A stretch of 64,000 nucleotides of DNA from Ctena decussata (Eukaryota; Mollusca; Bivalvia; Lucinida; Lucinidae): NCBI GenBank assembly GCA_963989385.1, contig OZ022500.1, positions 23,264,460 to 23,328,459 on the forward strand, in the 5' to 3' direction. The position numbers and the translations under genes were made by a program. Numbering within the stretch: the stretch's first letter is position 1; every line of letters begins with the position of its first letter. Below the pieces are notes generated by a model. The model ran no database searches. It was not told the DNA's origin and worked only from the letters and a program-made list of their open reading frames with translations. This document shows, piece after piece, positions 9,692 to 20,240 of the stretch.

Positions 9692-12600
9692 TTGCAATTG
9701 CTTCCAAAAGATGATGAATCTCAAATAAGAGAAAAGGTTTTTGACCAGATTGCAATAGATGATTTAAAAAGTGAAGATGGGTTAACTGTTTTGGTAAATT
9801 TTTTGGATGAACATTTAGCTAAAGATGACCTCACTGACAGCTTAGAAAAATTTGAAGATTTTGACGATTTTTATAGAACTGGGGGGCAGTCTGTTACAGA
9901 ATACATAGCAGTGTTTGATGCTAAGTACAAGAAAATAGAAAAGAAAAAAATGACCTTACCACCTGAAATTTTGGCCTTTAAATTACTTAGAAAAGCAAAT
10001 ATTACAAAAGTGGAAAAATTGCTTGTGTTGACTGGAATGAACTATAACAATAAGACAACTTTATATGAGGAGGCAAAGAGATCTTTGAAGAAATTCAAAG
10101 GGAGTGACAATGAATCTAGCACCAGTGGATCAAGTATCAAGATAGAACCAGCTTTCCTAGCAGCAAATGAAGAGGCATTGCTTGCTGCAGGATACTCTAG
10201 AACTAGAGTTAATAGTCAAAGCTATGGCCGGGAGAAAGGGGCAACATGGAAGCGTGGAAAGTCAGGACAGGGAGCAACAGTAGGAGAATTTCAGCGTCCA
10301 GAGTCAAGAAGACCAACAGCAAGAGGCGGAGGCTATCAGCATACAGAATCTGGGTCAAGAGTCAGTCAACCTAGTAACAGACAGAGAAAGAACATAAATC
10401 CTGTGGGGCCAGATGGTCGTACTTTAACTTGTAAATCATGTGGATCGTACCGCCATTTACTACCAGCATGCCCAGACAGCTGGGAAAACATGGCAAAAGT
10501 CAATATTGCAAATGAGGAACATGCGGTTTTATTTACAGGGTACAATACTGAAGAGGTACGCCGTTTGGGCATTGATGCACGCAACTGCGCAGTTCTAGAC
10601 AGTGCGTGCAGCAGTACAGTCTGTGGTGACATCTGGGTAAACAGTTATATTCGATCTTTAGATAAGGATGATAAAGTAAAGGTGAAACAATCTGAAGGTC
10701 AGAAAGTCTTTAAGTTTGGAGGAGGAACATGTCTGAAGTCAAAGGGGGAATATATCTTGCCCGCAGTTATTGCTGGAAAAGAGGTGATAATAAAGACAGA
10801 CGTAGTCGAATCTGATATTCCTCTGTTACTTTCACGAACAGCAATGAAGAAGGCTGCTATAAAACTGGATTTGGAAAATGACACAGCTGTGATAATGGGG
10901 AAAGAGGTAGCTTTAACTCTGACATCATCAGGCCATTACTGTATCCCTATAGACAAATCAGAAGAAGTCCCTGTAGAGAATATTTGTGCTGTCAAGCTTG
11001 ATGTTTTGAACAGAAAGGATAGATACAAGACACTGCTGAAACTACATAGACAATTTGCCCATCCTCCAATGAATAGACGGATTGCACTCCTGAAGGATGC
11101 TGGAGTCTGGAAGGAAGAATATGAAGAAACTCTAGCAGAGATAGGCGAAAAATGTGAACTTTGCAAGATATATGCCAAAACTCCATCAAGGCCAGTAGTA
11201 GGTATGCCAACGGCCACCAGGGCATCTGAACAAGTCTTTGAACATGGTGATAGGGTCTTCTACAAAAGGGAAGGAAAAGAACATTGGCTTGGTCCAGGAA
11301 AGGTAGTGTTCCAAGATGGGAAAGTAGTTTTCGTTAGACATGGTGGAGTGTTTGTACGTGTTTCTCCAAACAGACTTCAGAAAGTTAACAGAAATTTGAC
11401 AGAGGAGGAAGAGAAGGAAGTTGAGCACAGTATGGCGGACAAAACTGATGAAAATAAGGGCAATGAAGATCTAGAAGAACCCAACACAATATCGGAGGAT
11501 ATACCAGCTTCAGAGCCTGAAAGGATGGATAGACAGAATATCCAACAGAACAGAATAACTCTGAAACCAAATGATAGCATCCAGTATAAGATGCAAAATA
11601 CTGGTGAATGGATTAAAGCAAAGGTACTTGGAAGAGCTGGAAAAGCCACAGGTAAGAATAAACACTGGTATAATATACAAGAGGACACTACCAAAGAAAA
11701 GAAAAGTGTAAATCTTGAACAAGTACAATGGGAGCTGATAAATGATGACGAGACTGTTAACCTAATCATGAAACAAAACAGTGCTAGTGATGAAACCACT
11801 GCAGCTAAATTAGTGGAGTTACAGAAACTGAATCAATTTCACACCTATGAAGAAGTAAAAGACTGTGGGCAACAAACATTGTCAACAAGGTGGGTTATTA
11901 CAAATAAAGAAGGACAGACAAAGGCAAGGCTCGTGGTACGAGGTTTTGAGGAAGAATTTACTATGCCCAAGGACAGTCCCACAGTAGGAAAAGGAACGAT
12001 GAGAATATTTTTGGCTATTTCATCGATCAAGAACTGGACAGCTAAAACAACTGACATTAAATCTGCGTTTTTGCAGGGCAGAGAATTAAGACGGGATATA
12101 TACATCAAACCCCCAAAGGAGAGCAATACAGTGAAAGGGATAGTCTGGAAGTTAAAACATGGGCTTTGTGGGCTGAAAGATGGAGCTAGGCAGTTCTACA
12201 TGAGCGTAAAAGATGAATTATTGAGGTTGGGATGTAAAATGAGTGAGCTAGATCCAGCAATGTTCTTTCTGCACAAAGAAGGTAAACTGAGTGGCATCAT
12301 ATGCTGCCATGTAGATGACTTTCTCCATGCTGGTGACAAATATCTTGAACATTTAATGGTCCATCTACGAAAACGGTTTGTGGCAGGTAAAGTTGAAGAA
12401 GGGAACTTTAACTATATCGGATTTAAAGTTGCTCAGGAAGAAGGCGCTATAGCATTAAATCAGTCAAACTATGTGATAAATATACAGAATATAACAATTG
12501 ACCCTCAAAGAGCACAGGACAAGCAAAGTACATTAACTTCAGAGGAGCAGACGAAATATCGGCAGCTTGTTGGTCAAATTAATTGGATTGTACAGGGAAC

Positions 12601-13318
12601 CAGACCTGACATAGCTTTTGAACTCATAGACCTAAGCACAAAACTTAAGGAGGGAACAATAGGTGATCTTTCTCGGGCTATTAAAGTAGTCAATCGAATA
12701 AAAGACATTAGGTCTGTGATTACATTCCCAAACTTAAGCAACAAAGTTAGTGACTTGAAGATTGTGGTCTTCACAGATGCATCTTTATGTAATCTAAACA
12801 ATGGAACTGGAAGTACAGCAGCATATATTGTCTGGTTGATGGATTGCCATGGAAAATGTTCCCCATTGTCTTGGCATGCCGGTAAGATTAAGCGGGTAGT
12901 ACGATCCACAATTGCCGCTGAGGCCCTTAGCTTACAAGAAGGACTAGAGAGTGGTTTTTACTACAGAAAGATGCTGGAAGATATTTTTGGTATATCAACT
13001 AAAACTATTCCAGTTATTGCTTATGTCGACAATAAGAGTGTTATAGAAGCCGTATACTCAACAAAACTAGCTGATGACAAGAGGCTCAGAGTAGACATCG
13101 CTGCTATTAGTCAATCCCTGGCGAAAAACGATGTGAATGAAATAAAATGGTGTCCTGGTAAAGTTCATTTGGCTGACTGTATGACAAAACATGGAACTTC
13201 TGGGTACAGCCTACTTAGTGTACTAAAAGATGGAAGGATGCCAGAGGACTTTTTTAAAACTTTAAATAATAATTTATCAGCATCAGGGTTTATTGAGATC
13301 TACTTGTTTATTTTTTAA
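9692..13318 (+). CDS. Copia Gag-Pol polyprotein, integrase core deleted
   Basis: The open frame covers about 1208 codons. In order: Gag-like N-terminal region; CCHC zinc knuckle (C-x2-C-x4-H-x4-C, residues ~247-260, in CKSCGSYRHLLPAC); aspartic protease with LDSACSSTVCG at ~303; pre-integrase HHCC region (LHRQFAH ... CELCKIY, ~450-490). The integrase C-terminal-like segment (GDRVFYKRE ... WLGPGKVV, HGGVFVRVS) follows at once. Next is reverse transcriptase (KARLVVRGFEEEF ~743, DIKSAFLQG, catalytic HVDD ~873), then RNase H (VFTDASLC ~1027, AAEA, YVDNKS, WCPGKVHLADCMTK ~1153). No DDE integrase core lies between the HHCC region and the C-terminal segment (junction near 11205-11225). The frame has no ATG at its start. 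The likely original ATG at 9591 hits a stop after 11 codons, and reading passes through two other frames before this one, implying two small indels in gag. Expressed product unlikely to be complete. Confidence 0.9.
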   Translation: MQLLPKDDESQIREKVFDQIAIDDLKSEDGLTVLVNFLDEHLAKDDLTDSLEKFEDFDDFYRTGGQSVTEYIAVFDAKYKKIEKKKMTLPPEILAFKLLRKANITKVEKLLVLTGMNYNNKTTLYEEAKRSLKKFKGSDNESSTSGSSIKIEPAFLAANEEALLAAGYSRTRVNSQSYGREKGATWKRGKSGQGATVGEFQRPESRRPTARGGGYQHTESGSRVSQPSNRQRKNINPVGPDGRTLTCKSCGSYRHLLPACPDSWENMAKVNIANEEHAVLFTGYNTEEVRRLGIDARNCAVLDSACSSTVCGDIWVNSYIRSLDKDDKVKVKQSEGQKVFKFGGGTCLKSKGEYILPAVIAGKEVIIKTDVVESDIPLLLSRTAMKKAAIKLDLENDTAVIMGKEVALTLTSSGHYCIPIDKSEEVPVENICAVKLDVLNRKDRYKTLLKLHRQFAHPPMNRRIALLKDAGVWKEEYEETLAEIGEKCELCKIYAKTPSRPVVGMPTATRASEQVFEHGDRVFYKREGKEHWLGPGKVVFQDGKVVFVRHGGVFVRVSPNRLQKVNRNLTEEEEKEVEHSMADKTDENKGNEDLEEPNTISEDIPASEPERMDRQNIQQNRITLKPNDSIQYKMQNTGEWIKAKVLGRAGKATGKNKHWYNIQEDTTKEKKSVNLEQVQWELINDDETVNLIMKQNSASDETTAAKLVELQKLNQFHTYEEVKDCGQQTLSTRWVITNKEGQTKARLVVRGFEEEFTMPKDSPTVGKGTMRIFLAISSIKNWTAKTTDIKSAFLQGRELRRDIYIKPPKESNTVKGIVWKLKHGLCGLKDGARQFYMSVKDELLRLGCKMSELDPAMFFLHKEGKLSGIICCHVDDFLHAGDKYLEHLMVHLRKRFVAGKVEEGNFNYIGFKVAQEEGAIALNQSNYVINIQNITIDPQRAQDKQSTLTSEEQTKYRQLVGQINWIVQGTRPDIAFELIDLSTKLKEGTIGDLSRAIKVVNRIKDIRSVITFPNLSNKVSDLKIVVFTDASLCNLNNGTGSTAAYIVWLMDCHGKCSPLSWHAGKIKRVVRSTIAAEALSLQEGLESGFYYRKMLEDIFGISTKTIPVIAYVDNKSVIEAVYSTKLADDKRLRVDIAAISQSLAKNDVNEIKWCPGKVHLADCMTKHGTSGYSLLSVLKDGRMPEDFFKTLNNNLSASGFIEIYLFIF

Positions 13319-13386
13319 GTTTGTTCCATAGTAACTTCTTTTATTTATTTTCTTTAAATAATTATACAACTGACTACCAGGAACTC

Positions 13387-13399
13387 AAAAAGGAAAAGT
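13387..13399 (+). other. Copia polypurine tract (candidate)
   Basis: The purine run AAAAAGGAAAAG lies about 8 bases before the right LTR, where plus-strand synthesis would be primed. The short gap to the LTR makes the exact priming site uncertain. Confidence 0.55.
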
Positions 13400-13407
13400 A
13401 TAATTAA

Positions 13408-13622
13408 TGTTAATTTCATGTATATTACTATTCTTCTTATGTTAGGTAACTCTTCTACTTGATTACAATGCTCTTCTTTAGGAAACAATACTTAGTGACG
13501 TCATGTGACGTCATGACGTCACAACTGAACCATGGCAACGTCAGTCTAGTGATTACCTGTTGAAACAATATGCAGTACAGTGAATAAAGTGTATGACATT
13601 TAATTAGTGTTAGGGTTTAACA
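13408..13622 (+). repeat. Copia 3' LTR
   Basis: The direct copy of 9249-9463, same length, two substitutions. Carries the same CRE cluster (13496-13521) and AATAAA. Confidence 0.93.
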
Positions 13623-14447
13623 ACATATTGGAAACAATATGTATATATAACGATTTGACAGTGTGTTATTCTATAAGAAATACTGACACTGTAATATGTG
13701 GGTGGCTGGGATAACTTATCGTAAAATTCCAGGTTGGCCACTGACAAAAGAGTATAAGATGCCGTAAAAGATTATTTATTACAGGAAACAAGCATGACGA
13801 ATTAAATTCGAATCATGTTTTGTTTGATGGCTGCCATCAAACTTTCACTTGCACCTTAATAGACGTCAAAACCGAAGTTTCAAAAGCATACTTTACATTT
13901 CAATTTAGCACAGGAAGTGACGTCATAAGAAATGCAGATTGTTCCTTGATTAGCATATCTTGCAATAGAAATCTTGTGTTCTGGTAAAGCTGATATAATA
14001 ACTTTCATTCTGGGAAAAATTCAGTATTACAGATATTATAGGTATCAATTCAGAGCGGTTAATATCCCGAGTTAGAAAAATATGAATCTGTCTTCACATG
14101 AATATTTCGACCATTTCTACTCAGTGTCCCTACCCTAACAACAATTGTCATTGCATATTTTGAAGAAAACACCAGCGACTTAAATTTTTAAGTGCAGGTC
14201 ATTGGATGACATGTAAACCTAAAAGTTAAGACATACAGTTCAAAAATTGGTCAACATTCCTAGGAATTGCAGACTCATTTACACTATTTCTGAAATGCCC
14301 CTCGTAAGTCAACTTTTGATTTAATTCATCGTTACGAGAATTATATCAAAAACATTCAATTCTTTGATACATCATTTGCGTTCTTTTGAGATGATAGTCA
14401 GTACAAGTAAGTACAAAAGCATGAATTACAGACATAAATAGCGTCAT
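13623..14447. other. Intergenic DNA, no gene seen
   Basis: No supported gene or repeat boundary. The segment lies between the Copia element and the left arm of the 3.3-kb inverted repeat. Confidence 0.4.
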
Positions 14448-17400
14448 CACGGTGGGGTAATCTCGATAAACGGAGCCACTGGTTCCGTACTTTAAATCTT
14501 ATGAAGAACTTCCGCGTCACGTGTGGCTCTGAAGTTGTAGCTGGGAAAAGTGTGCCAGTAAAAGGTAGGTCTGGCGTTTGTTGTTTCAGGGATTAAATGA
14601 ATAAAAGCAGAATGCTATTAGATGGTCATGTCTTTTAACTGACGCTACGTGCAGAGAAGGGTGTGTAAATGTTATTTGGTTTCTTTGAAAATATTTGTTC
14701 CCAGGCGTGTCTAATCATTCAGCGGCATTGAGTGCGAGAAAAAAGTCACTGCATTAATCTCATAAACAGACGAGTTACGTGGACTTGAAAAGTGACGTTA
14801 ACCTGTTTGAATGGTAATCATAGTTCCTCAACTTCCCCGGTCAGTTTTCTGAACGACGCTGCGCAGAACTGCACGAAATCTGCACCAAAAGGGTATGGCT
14901 CCGTTTATGTAGTGGGGCTCCATTTATGGAATGCTGCTCTGAAGTTGGGGTTCCAGTTTCATTCAAACCGCAATGGCTCAGTCTTACCCCGCACTTCGAG
15001 ACTAAACAGATTGTCAAAGTCAGGTGCTGACACTCGCTAAGTTAACACTAATTATGTAGTATTGGAGTACTGTGTCATTCTTGGCATCTTTGCATGAACT
15101 CTAAAGTCCATTACAGTTCAGAAACAGAAGTTTTGCTTGTGTATGTATGTGTGTGTTTGTTCGTTCGTTTAGGTTAAACGTCACTTGCAACAATCTTTCA
15201 GTCATATCACGACGGTTTGTGGTTGTGACAGGGGCAGCTCAATGTTCACTTTTAAAGTTCTGCTATACTGAAATACTATACTCAGGACACTTGATGACAT
15301 GATACCACACCCAGTCACATTATCATGAACCTGGTCGACCAGTACTAGCTGTACCCCGTAAACCTGTGTGCTAATTGAGAAGCAGCTACTACCATTTTTA
15401 AAGATTTTGGTATGCCGGGGGCCGGCCTGGAATCGAATGAACTGATTATAGGAATGTTCACTTAAGTTGTTAGAACAAAGGGTAAAGGTAAAGGTACAGG
15501 TTTCCCATAGGGGCAGTGTGGGTTAGAGGCTCACTGTGTCTTGGGCACAGCAAATGAAGGGCGGAGCCCATTCCTCTCCTTTTGCTGCCTTATCCTTCCC
15601 TGATTCGAAACAGGTACCCATTTACTGCTGGGTTGACAGAGAGAGTTTTCCAGTCGTCGCATGGCGAAACTTAGGCGCGATCTCACGACATTGCGGCGAC
15701 TTTCTGCACATAACCACTCGCCCGAGGCGCCTCTCCGTTAAAGACAGGGATGGTACTATATAAGGAGAATTAACTTCAACAGTGTCATTCTCTCTTACGC
15801 AGGCCGGACGAAGGAGACATCTACGTTGTGCAAGAGGGGCGATGCCACGTGGCAAGCCATCCACGTGGTAGCTGACACTCTTCGACGCTGTGGCCCTAGA
15901 CAGGGTTGTTTCAGAAAGGAGGCTGCTATGGTGTTTTACTCGCTGCTGGGGAAGAGAACTTGTGCCTGCTGTCTTGGCTGTATTTTAACCTAATTTTCAC
16001 AGCTTGAGCACCGGAGCCTGGGACATTTTGCAATAGTCGGAACAGACTAAGTCCTATAGAACTCCGTTGGTAGCTCACTTTAGACTGTTGTCCTAATTTC
16101 TCTGTAACTTACAGACTGCTCAACGTTTTATTGCCCGGTCCGGGCAAGATGTGATGGGTCGAATTGGGTCATTGCATCGTTTAGAAGCCATTGTTGAGCG
16201 GTAAAACTAAACCGGGTTATCCGGGGTAGCCTCCATGTGCTTCCTAGTGCCTGGCTACCGTAAACCCAGAGGTCGGAATACAGTGTCATTCTGAATCTTG
16301 ATCACATAGTGTCAACACCTCCAGGCAGCCAATAGAATTATCATGTTTAGAATTTCTGCACCACTGATTGGTTGAATAAATTTTCGCACCTTTATCTGTA
16401 CAGGTTACAAACGCTTGTGCTGGGAACCAGACCCCCGACAGAGAAGTCCTGTCTTTAAGACAAAACTAAAATGTAATCTACACAACAGATGATGATTTAA
16501 AAATGGTTCTAGCTGCTTCTCACACAGATTTACGGGGTAGATCTAGTACTGGTGGACCAGGTTCATGAGAATGTGACTGGGTGTGGTATCATGTCATGAG
16601 TGACCTGAGTATATAGTACGATGTATGTCAGTAAGGCAGAACTCTAAAAGTGAGCATTGAGCTCCCCCTGTCATAACCAGAAACAGAAAGATTGTTGAAA
16701 GCGACGTTTAACTCAAAACGAACGAACGAACACATACACATACGCACACAAGCAAACTTTCTGTTTCTTAACTGTGATGGACTTGTATTTAGAGTTCGTG
16801 ACGATGCCAAGAATGACACAGTGCTCCAATGTTACTGTATTGGTGTTAATTGCTTTAGTCTGCGTGTGTCGAGTCTGAACGTGACTGACTTTGATTGTCT
16901 GTTTAGTCTCGAAGTGCGGGTTAAGAATGGCCCAATGTGGTCTAGATAAAAGTAAAAAGTATGCAAAGACCAGGAACTGAAACAATCAAAATCAAAATCC
17001 AGCCCTCAAACCATAGTTGGAAACAACTAAGATTACAAATAATCAAGATACAGAGAACATATGGCCAACCGAGTGAGCAGCTAGTTCCCAAAAGGTGGCC
17101 ACTCAGCAACCCAAACCGAACCAAAAATAATAAGAACATACATAAGGTAAAACATCACAGAAACTCTGACACCAAAAAACAGGCAACAGAGAACCACAAC
17201 AGAACTACCGCCTTGGAACGGTCAGTAATGAATTACTGGGGGGCTCACAACTTCAGAGCCGCTTTCCACAAACGCTTTCCACAAACGGAGCCTCGCTACA
17301 TAAACGGAGCCTCACTTTTTGGTGCGGATTTCGTGCAGTTCTGTGCAGCGTCGTTCAGAAAACTGACCGGGGAAGTTGAGGAACTATATTTACCATTCAA

Positions 17401-17773
17401 ACACGTTAACGTCACTTTTCAAGTCCACGTAGCTCGTCTGTTTATGAGATTAATGCAGTGACTTTTTTCTCGCACTCAATGCCGCTGAATGATTAGACAC
17501 GCCTCGGAACAAATATTTTCAAAGAAAACCAAATAACATTTACACACCCTTTTCTGCACGTAGCGTCAGTTAAATGACATGAACATCTAATAGCATTCTG
17601 CTTTTTCTCAATTAATCTCTGAAACAACAGATAAACATCGAGAAACGCCAGACCTACCTTTTACTGTCACACTTTTCCCAGCTACAACTTCAGCGCCGCA
17701 CGTGGCCAGGAAGTTCTTCATAAGATTAAAGGTGCGAAGCCAGTGGCTCCGTTTATCGAGATTACCCACCGTG
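14448..17773. repeat. 3.3-kb long inverted repeat with ~1-kb arms
   Basis: The left arm (about 14448-15402) reads back, inverted, in the right arm (about 16497-17773). Matching landmarks run along the whole length: CACGGTGGGGTAATCTCGAT at the outer left versus ATCGAGATTACCCACCGTG at the outer right; the CGCTACGTGCAGA/TCTGCACGTAGCG pair; the GACTTGAAAAGTGACGTTAA/TTAACGTCACTTTTCAAGTC pair; GCACTTCGAGACTAAACAGA/TCTGTTTAGTCTCGAAGTGC; and inner ends with GCAGCTACTACCATTTTTAAA versus TTTAAAAATGGT...GCTGC. The spacer is about 1.1 kb. The right arm carries roughly 0.27-0.3 kb extra at about 16940-17240. Open frames of 60-166 codons in the arms show no motif. Either a large foldback element or an inverted duplication; no transposase is seen. 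Confidence 0.75.
15490..15780. repeat. Dispersed repeat, copy 1
   Basis: The block GGCACAG...GGCGGAGCCCA, TCTCCTTTTGCTGCCTTA and CATTTACTGCTGGGTTGACA recurs at about 47795-48000 in the same order. It occupies the spacer of the long inverted repeat. Its nature is unknown; no coding frame is seen. Confidence 0.55.
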
Positions 17774-18333
17774 GTCATATGGCGTTTACAATCAAAACAA
17801 ATGCTCGACTTTCTAATGCTCATTTTATAGATATGATCCAAACTCAATAAGAAGCGACCTTTGAAAATACGCAATCAGTCTATACAAGGTAACCACCAAC
17901 CACCATTACGAAAAAAGATATAAATAGACAATATCAGCTTTTCATTCAGAATGCCGGTATTCCTTTGAGTAAGATTAAGTAGGGATTGAGGTTCTATAAA
18001 TTATAACAATCATCGAATTCTGCAATGAAAGTAGGTCACTGCATCAGAGTGACAGCAATTTCATCTTCTTCACAGCCGCTTGGTATGTTATAGATTTAGT
18101 ATGACGCATCATTGTGATTTAGGTTCTCGGAATTATAATAATAATCAAAATGTATGCCGAAGTCGGGTTACAACTTTCATTTTGGTCAAACGACATCGTG
18201 TGAAGAACCTATGAATGAGTTTGGTCACAAGATTTTCATCGTTGAAATTTTGAAAATAATTGTGGTCTAGGACACATATTTTCCGCCATTTTTACAAAGA
18301 GAGACAATTATGGTGACTTCAATATTGCCTATT

Positions 18334-18531
18334 GGGGAGAGTCGGGTAATTTCGGACAGGGGGGTAAATTCGGACACACCTTTGCAAACAGTGAAAATCC
18401 TGATGAGACGTCTCATCAGGATTTTCATTGTTTGGCCAGTTCTTTTTGTTTTAGTCCCAAACAACTGACATATAAAGGAACAATGTCACTGTCCGAATTT
18501 ACCCACTGTCCGAAGTTACCCGACTGTCCCC
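18334..18531. mobile_element. Palindromic MITE around a perfect 36-bp palindrome
   Basis: The outer arms of about 43 bp (GGGGA(G/C)AGTCGGGTAA..., ending TTCGGACA) are inverted copies with only a few differences. At the centre, 18392-18427 is a perfect 36-bp palindrome centred on GAGACGTCTC. No coding capacity. Confidence 0.75.
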
Positions 18532-18640
18532 TACGACGAAACCCTTCAAAGGAGTCTATACTCTTAAATGAAAAAAATGCTTCTTCTGTCTTTAAGAGTT
18601 GACTTCCCGGAATTGATTGAGTAGGGAGGCAAAAAAGTTT
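18532..18640. repeat. Diverged hairpin element of the TTTAAGAGT family
   Basis: Contains ACCCTTCAAAGGAGTCTATACTCTTAAA, degenerate centre, then CTTTAAGAGTTGACTTCCC, matching the outline of the hairpin elements at 20105, 32495, 40735 and 46965 but with a diverged core. Confidence 0.4.
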
Positions 18641-19355
18641 ATCCATTCAAATTCTTTCCGAACCTGGCCAGAAGCATCATGGCATTAGCTTTACCATGAT
18701 TCATGCCAATGATTCTGCTACTATGCACAGGGCTCAGTGGCTTTGAGGGACAACGGAGGCCTGTTCGTACTATAAGCTCTCATACGAGCCGTCAGCTCAG
18801 ATGAGCTAAGCAGTTTGGTAATTTAGAAAAAACAATCCATGAATGCTTGTGTCTGTAAAATGGAGAGAACTGTATTAGCTCAGCCAAAGAGTATCCAAGA
18901 GTGATATACCGTTGGTAGCATGGAAAAGATCATCTTTGAAAAAGAATAATCAGAGCTCGCCCGAGCCGCTGGATCATGCATGGATGGTTTTTCAGAACTT
19001 TGAACAACAAAAACGTCCACTAAATCATCTGTTGTATTTGCTAATTTCATACTTTATGCTTATAGCAATAACTCGTGGGTCGCAGGAGAATGGTAACAAT
19101 TAATTTGAGCAGCGCAGTCCTTTTAGATGTCTGTCCTTTTAGATGTTTGTTTACCTGTATCTTATAATACGATTTGTCGCGCATTTTCCGTCCAGTTCTC
19201 ATAACGTTGTTACCCCAAGGGAACAAATCCATAACATGTTGGCCTACTTCCTGCCACCGATTCTGCCCCTGTCCTTCTCAAATCGAAGGAGAGAATTTAC
19301 TCGAAGGAATTTTTGTCGCGCTGCAGCTCAGTTTAGTAGATATGGGTTATGATTT

Positions 19356-19591
19356 GAGCCGCGTCGCGAGAAAACCAGCAGTGCGGTTGTGCGCCCAGTG
19401 CACACTAAGATCAGCCTGGGCACCCGCTCAGTCTGATCAGCCTCTTCGCTAAGCGCTTAAAGGGTAGCTAAGGGACTAAGCTACCTCCATGCGGACAGCG
19501 AAGACTCTGATCAGACTGGTCGGATGCCCAGGCTGATCTGAGTCTCCGCTGGGCGCACAACCACTTTGTTGGTTTTGTCGTGTCGCGGCTC
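19356..19591. mobile_element. Foldback MITE 'GAGCCGCG', copy 1
   Basis: Ends are GAGCCGCG(T/A)CGCGA... and its inverted form ...TCGTGTCGCGGCTC. Inside, GATCAGCCTGGGC and GCCCAGGCTGATC face each other across a centre containing AAGCGCTTAAAGGGTAGCTAAG and CCATGCGGACAGCGAAGA. The 236-bp element is an imperfect palindrome throughout and has no coding frame. Copies 2-5 are at 34531, 39689, 39946 and 50462. Confidence 0.8.
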
Positions 19592-19754
19592 ATATGGGTT
19601 GTTAGTTTATGTCGCTTCGGTGATTAGATATAAATGAAGGTACTTTAAGATACTCATCAGAATAAAAAGATGAAGTTGAAATATGAAATTGCCTTTTATG
19701 CAACGTTTACGCCGAAATGGGCCACTGACACTGTTAAAGAGTGTGGACTGAATT

Positions 19755-19952
19755 GATGGATGGACAGATTACTTTTGATTGTACGTCCTTTCCAACAGTA
19801 TTTCAGTCATATCAGGATGATGGGAGGGTGATAATGAAACGCTGAGTGCAATGTATCCCCGTTTATGGTTGGAAAGATTTCCGCCTCCAGCGGGTCTCAA
19901 ACCCAAGACCGCTAGATCAGCAGGCCAACACTTAACCTGAGCTACCTGGGCT
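19755..19952 (-). mobile_element. tRNA-derived SINE, copy A (minus strand)
   Basis: Read on the minus strand, the right end is tRNA-like (AGCTCAGGTTAAGTG..., B box GGGTTTGAGACCC at 19892-19904). It runs through a body containing CCTCCCATCATCCTGATATGACTGAAATACTG to a TCCATCC tail. A related copy is at 40414-40588, and matching tail fragments are at 21331 and 26533. Pol III promoter boxes are degenerate. Confidence 0.6.
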
Positions 19953-20104
19953 ACTGTTGAATCCTTAATATCTAAACAGAAATTCCCGCTTGAACAGTGT
20001 AAACCCAGAATAGCGTGCTCCTTTAAGTGTATGGTTTCCGCCAGTTTTGCTAATTAAAGGGGGCAGCGTTTGCTTCCCTGGACTACTTAACCCTTACAAG
20101 AAGG

Positions 20105-20240
20105 GGTCTACCCTTAAAGGCAAGAATTTGCTCCTAGAGAAGCAAATGCAAGAATTTGCTCCTATAGGAGCAAATTCTCTTCTTTAAGAGTTGATCTCCA
20201 TTGATATGGGAGGCAAACATGTAAATGACAGAGTTGTTTC
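20105..20240. mobile_element. Hairpin MITE 'GGAGCAAATTCTT', copy 1
   Basis: Centre AGAATTTGCTCCTATAGGAGCAAATTCT is a near-perfect palindrome (20150-20180), flanked by GGGTCTACCCTTAAAGG on the left and TTTAAGAGTTGATCTCC on the right. The same arrangement occurs at 32495, 40735 and 46965. An extra half copy of GAATTTGCTCC lies to the left. Confidence 0.65.

Larger units (their letters stand above)
9249..13622 (+). mobile_element. Copia-type LTR retrotransposon, near-complete but defective
   Basis: Two 215-bp direct repeats (9249-9463 and 13408-13622) beginning TG and ending CA bracket one long Gag-Pol frame. The repeats differ at two positions, so the insertion is recent. A primer-binding site follows the left LTR and a purine run lies just before the right LTR. 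The order gag, protease, (integrase), reverse transcriptase, RNase H is the Copia order. The integrase catalytic core is absent and the gag start is broken, so this copy should need proteins from another copy to move. Flanking bases (ACATT before, ACATA after) may be an imperfect target duplication. The frame resembles Copia families known from molluscs; exact clade not determined. Confidence 0.92.

Noticed and set aside
16961..17461. 166-codon open frame
   Set aside because: It spans the junction between the extra segment and the right arm of the long inverted repeat. The mirrored left arm encodes nothing comparable, and no motif is seen.
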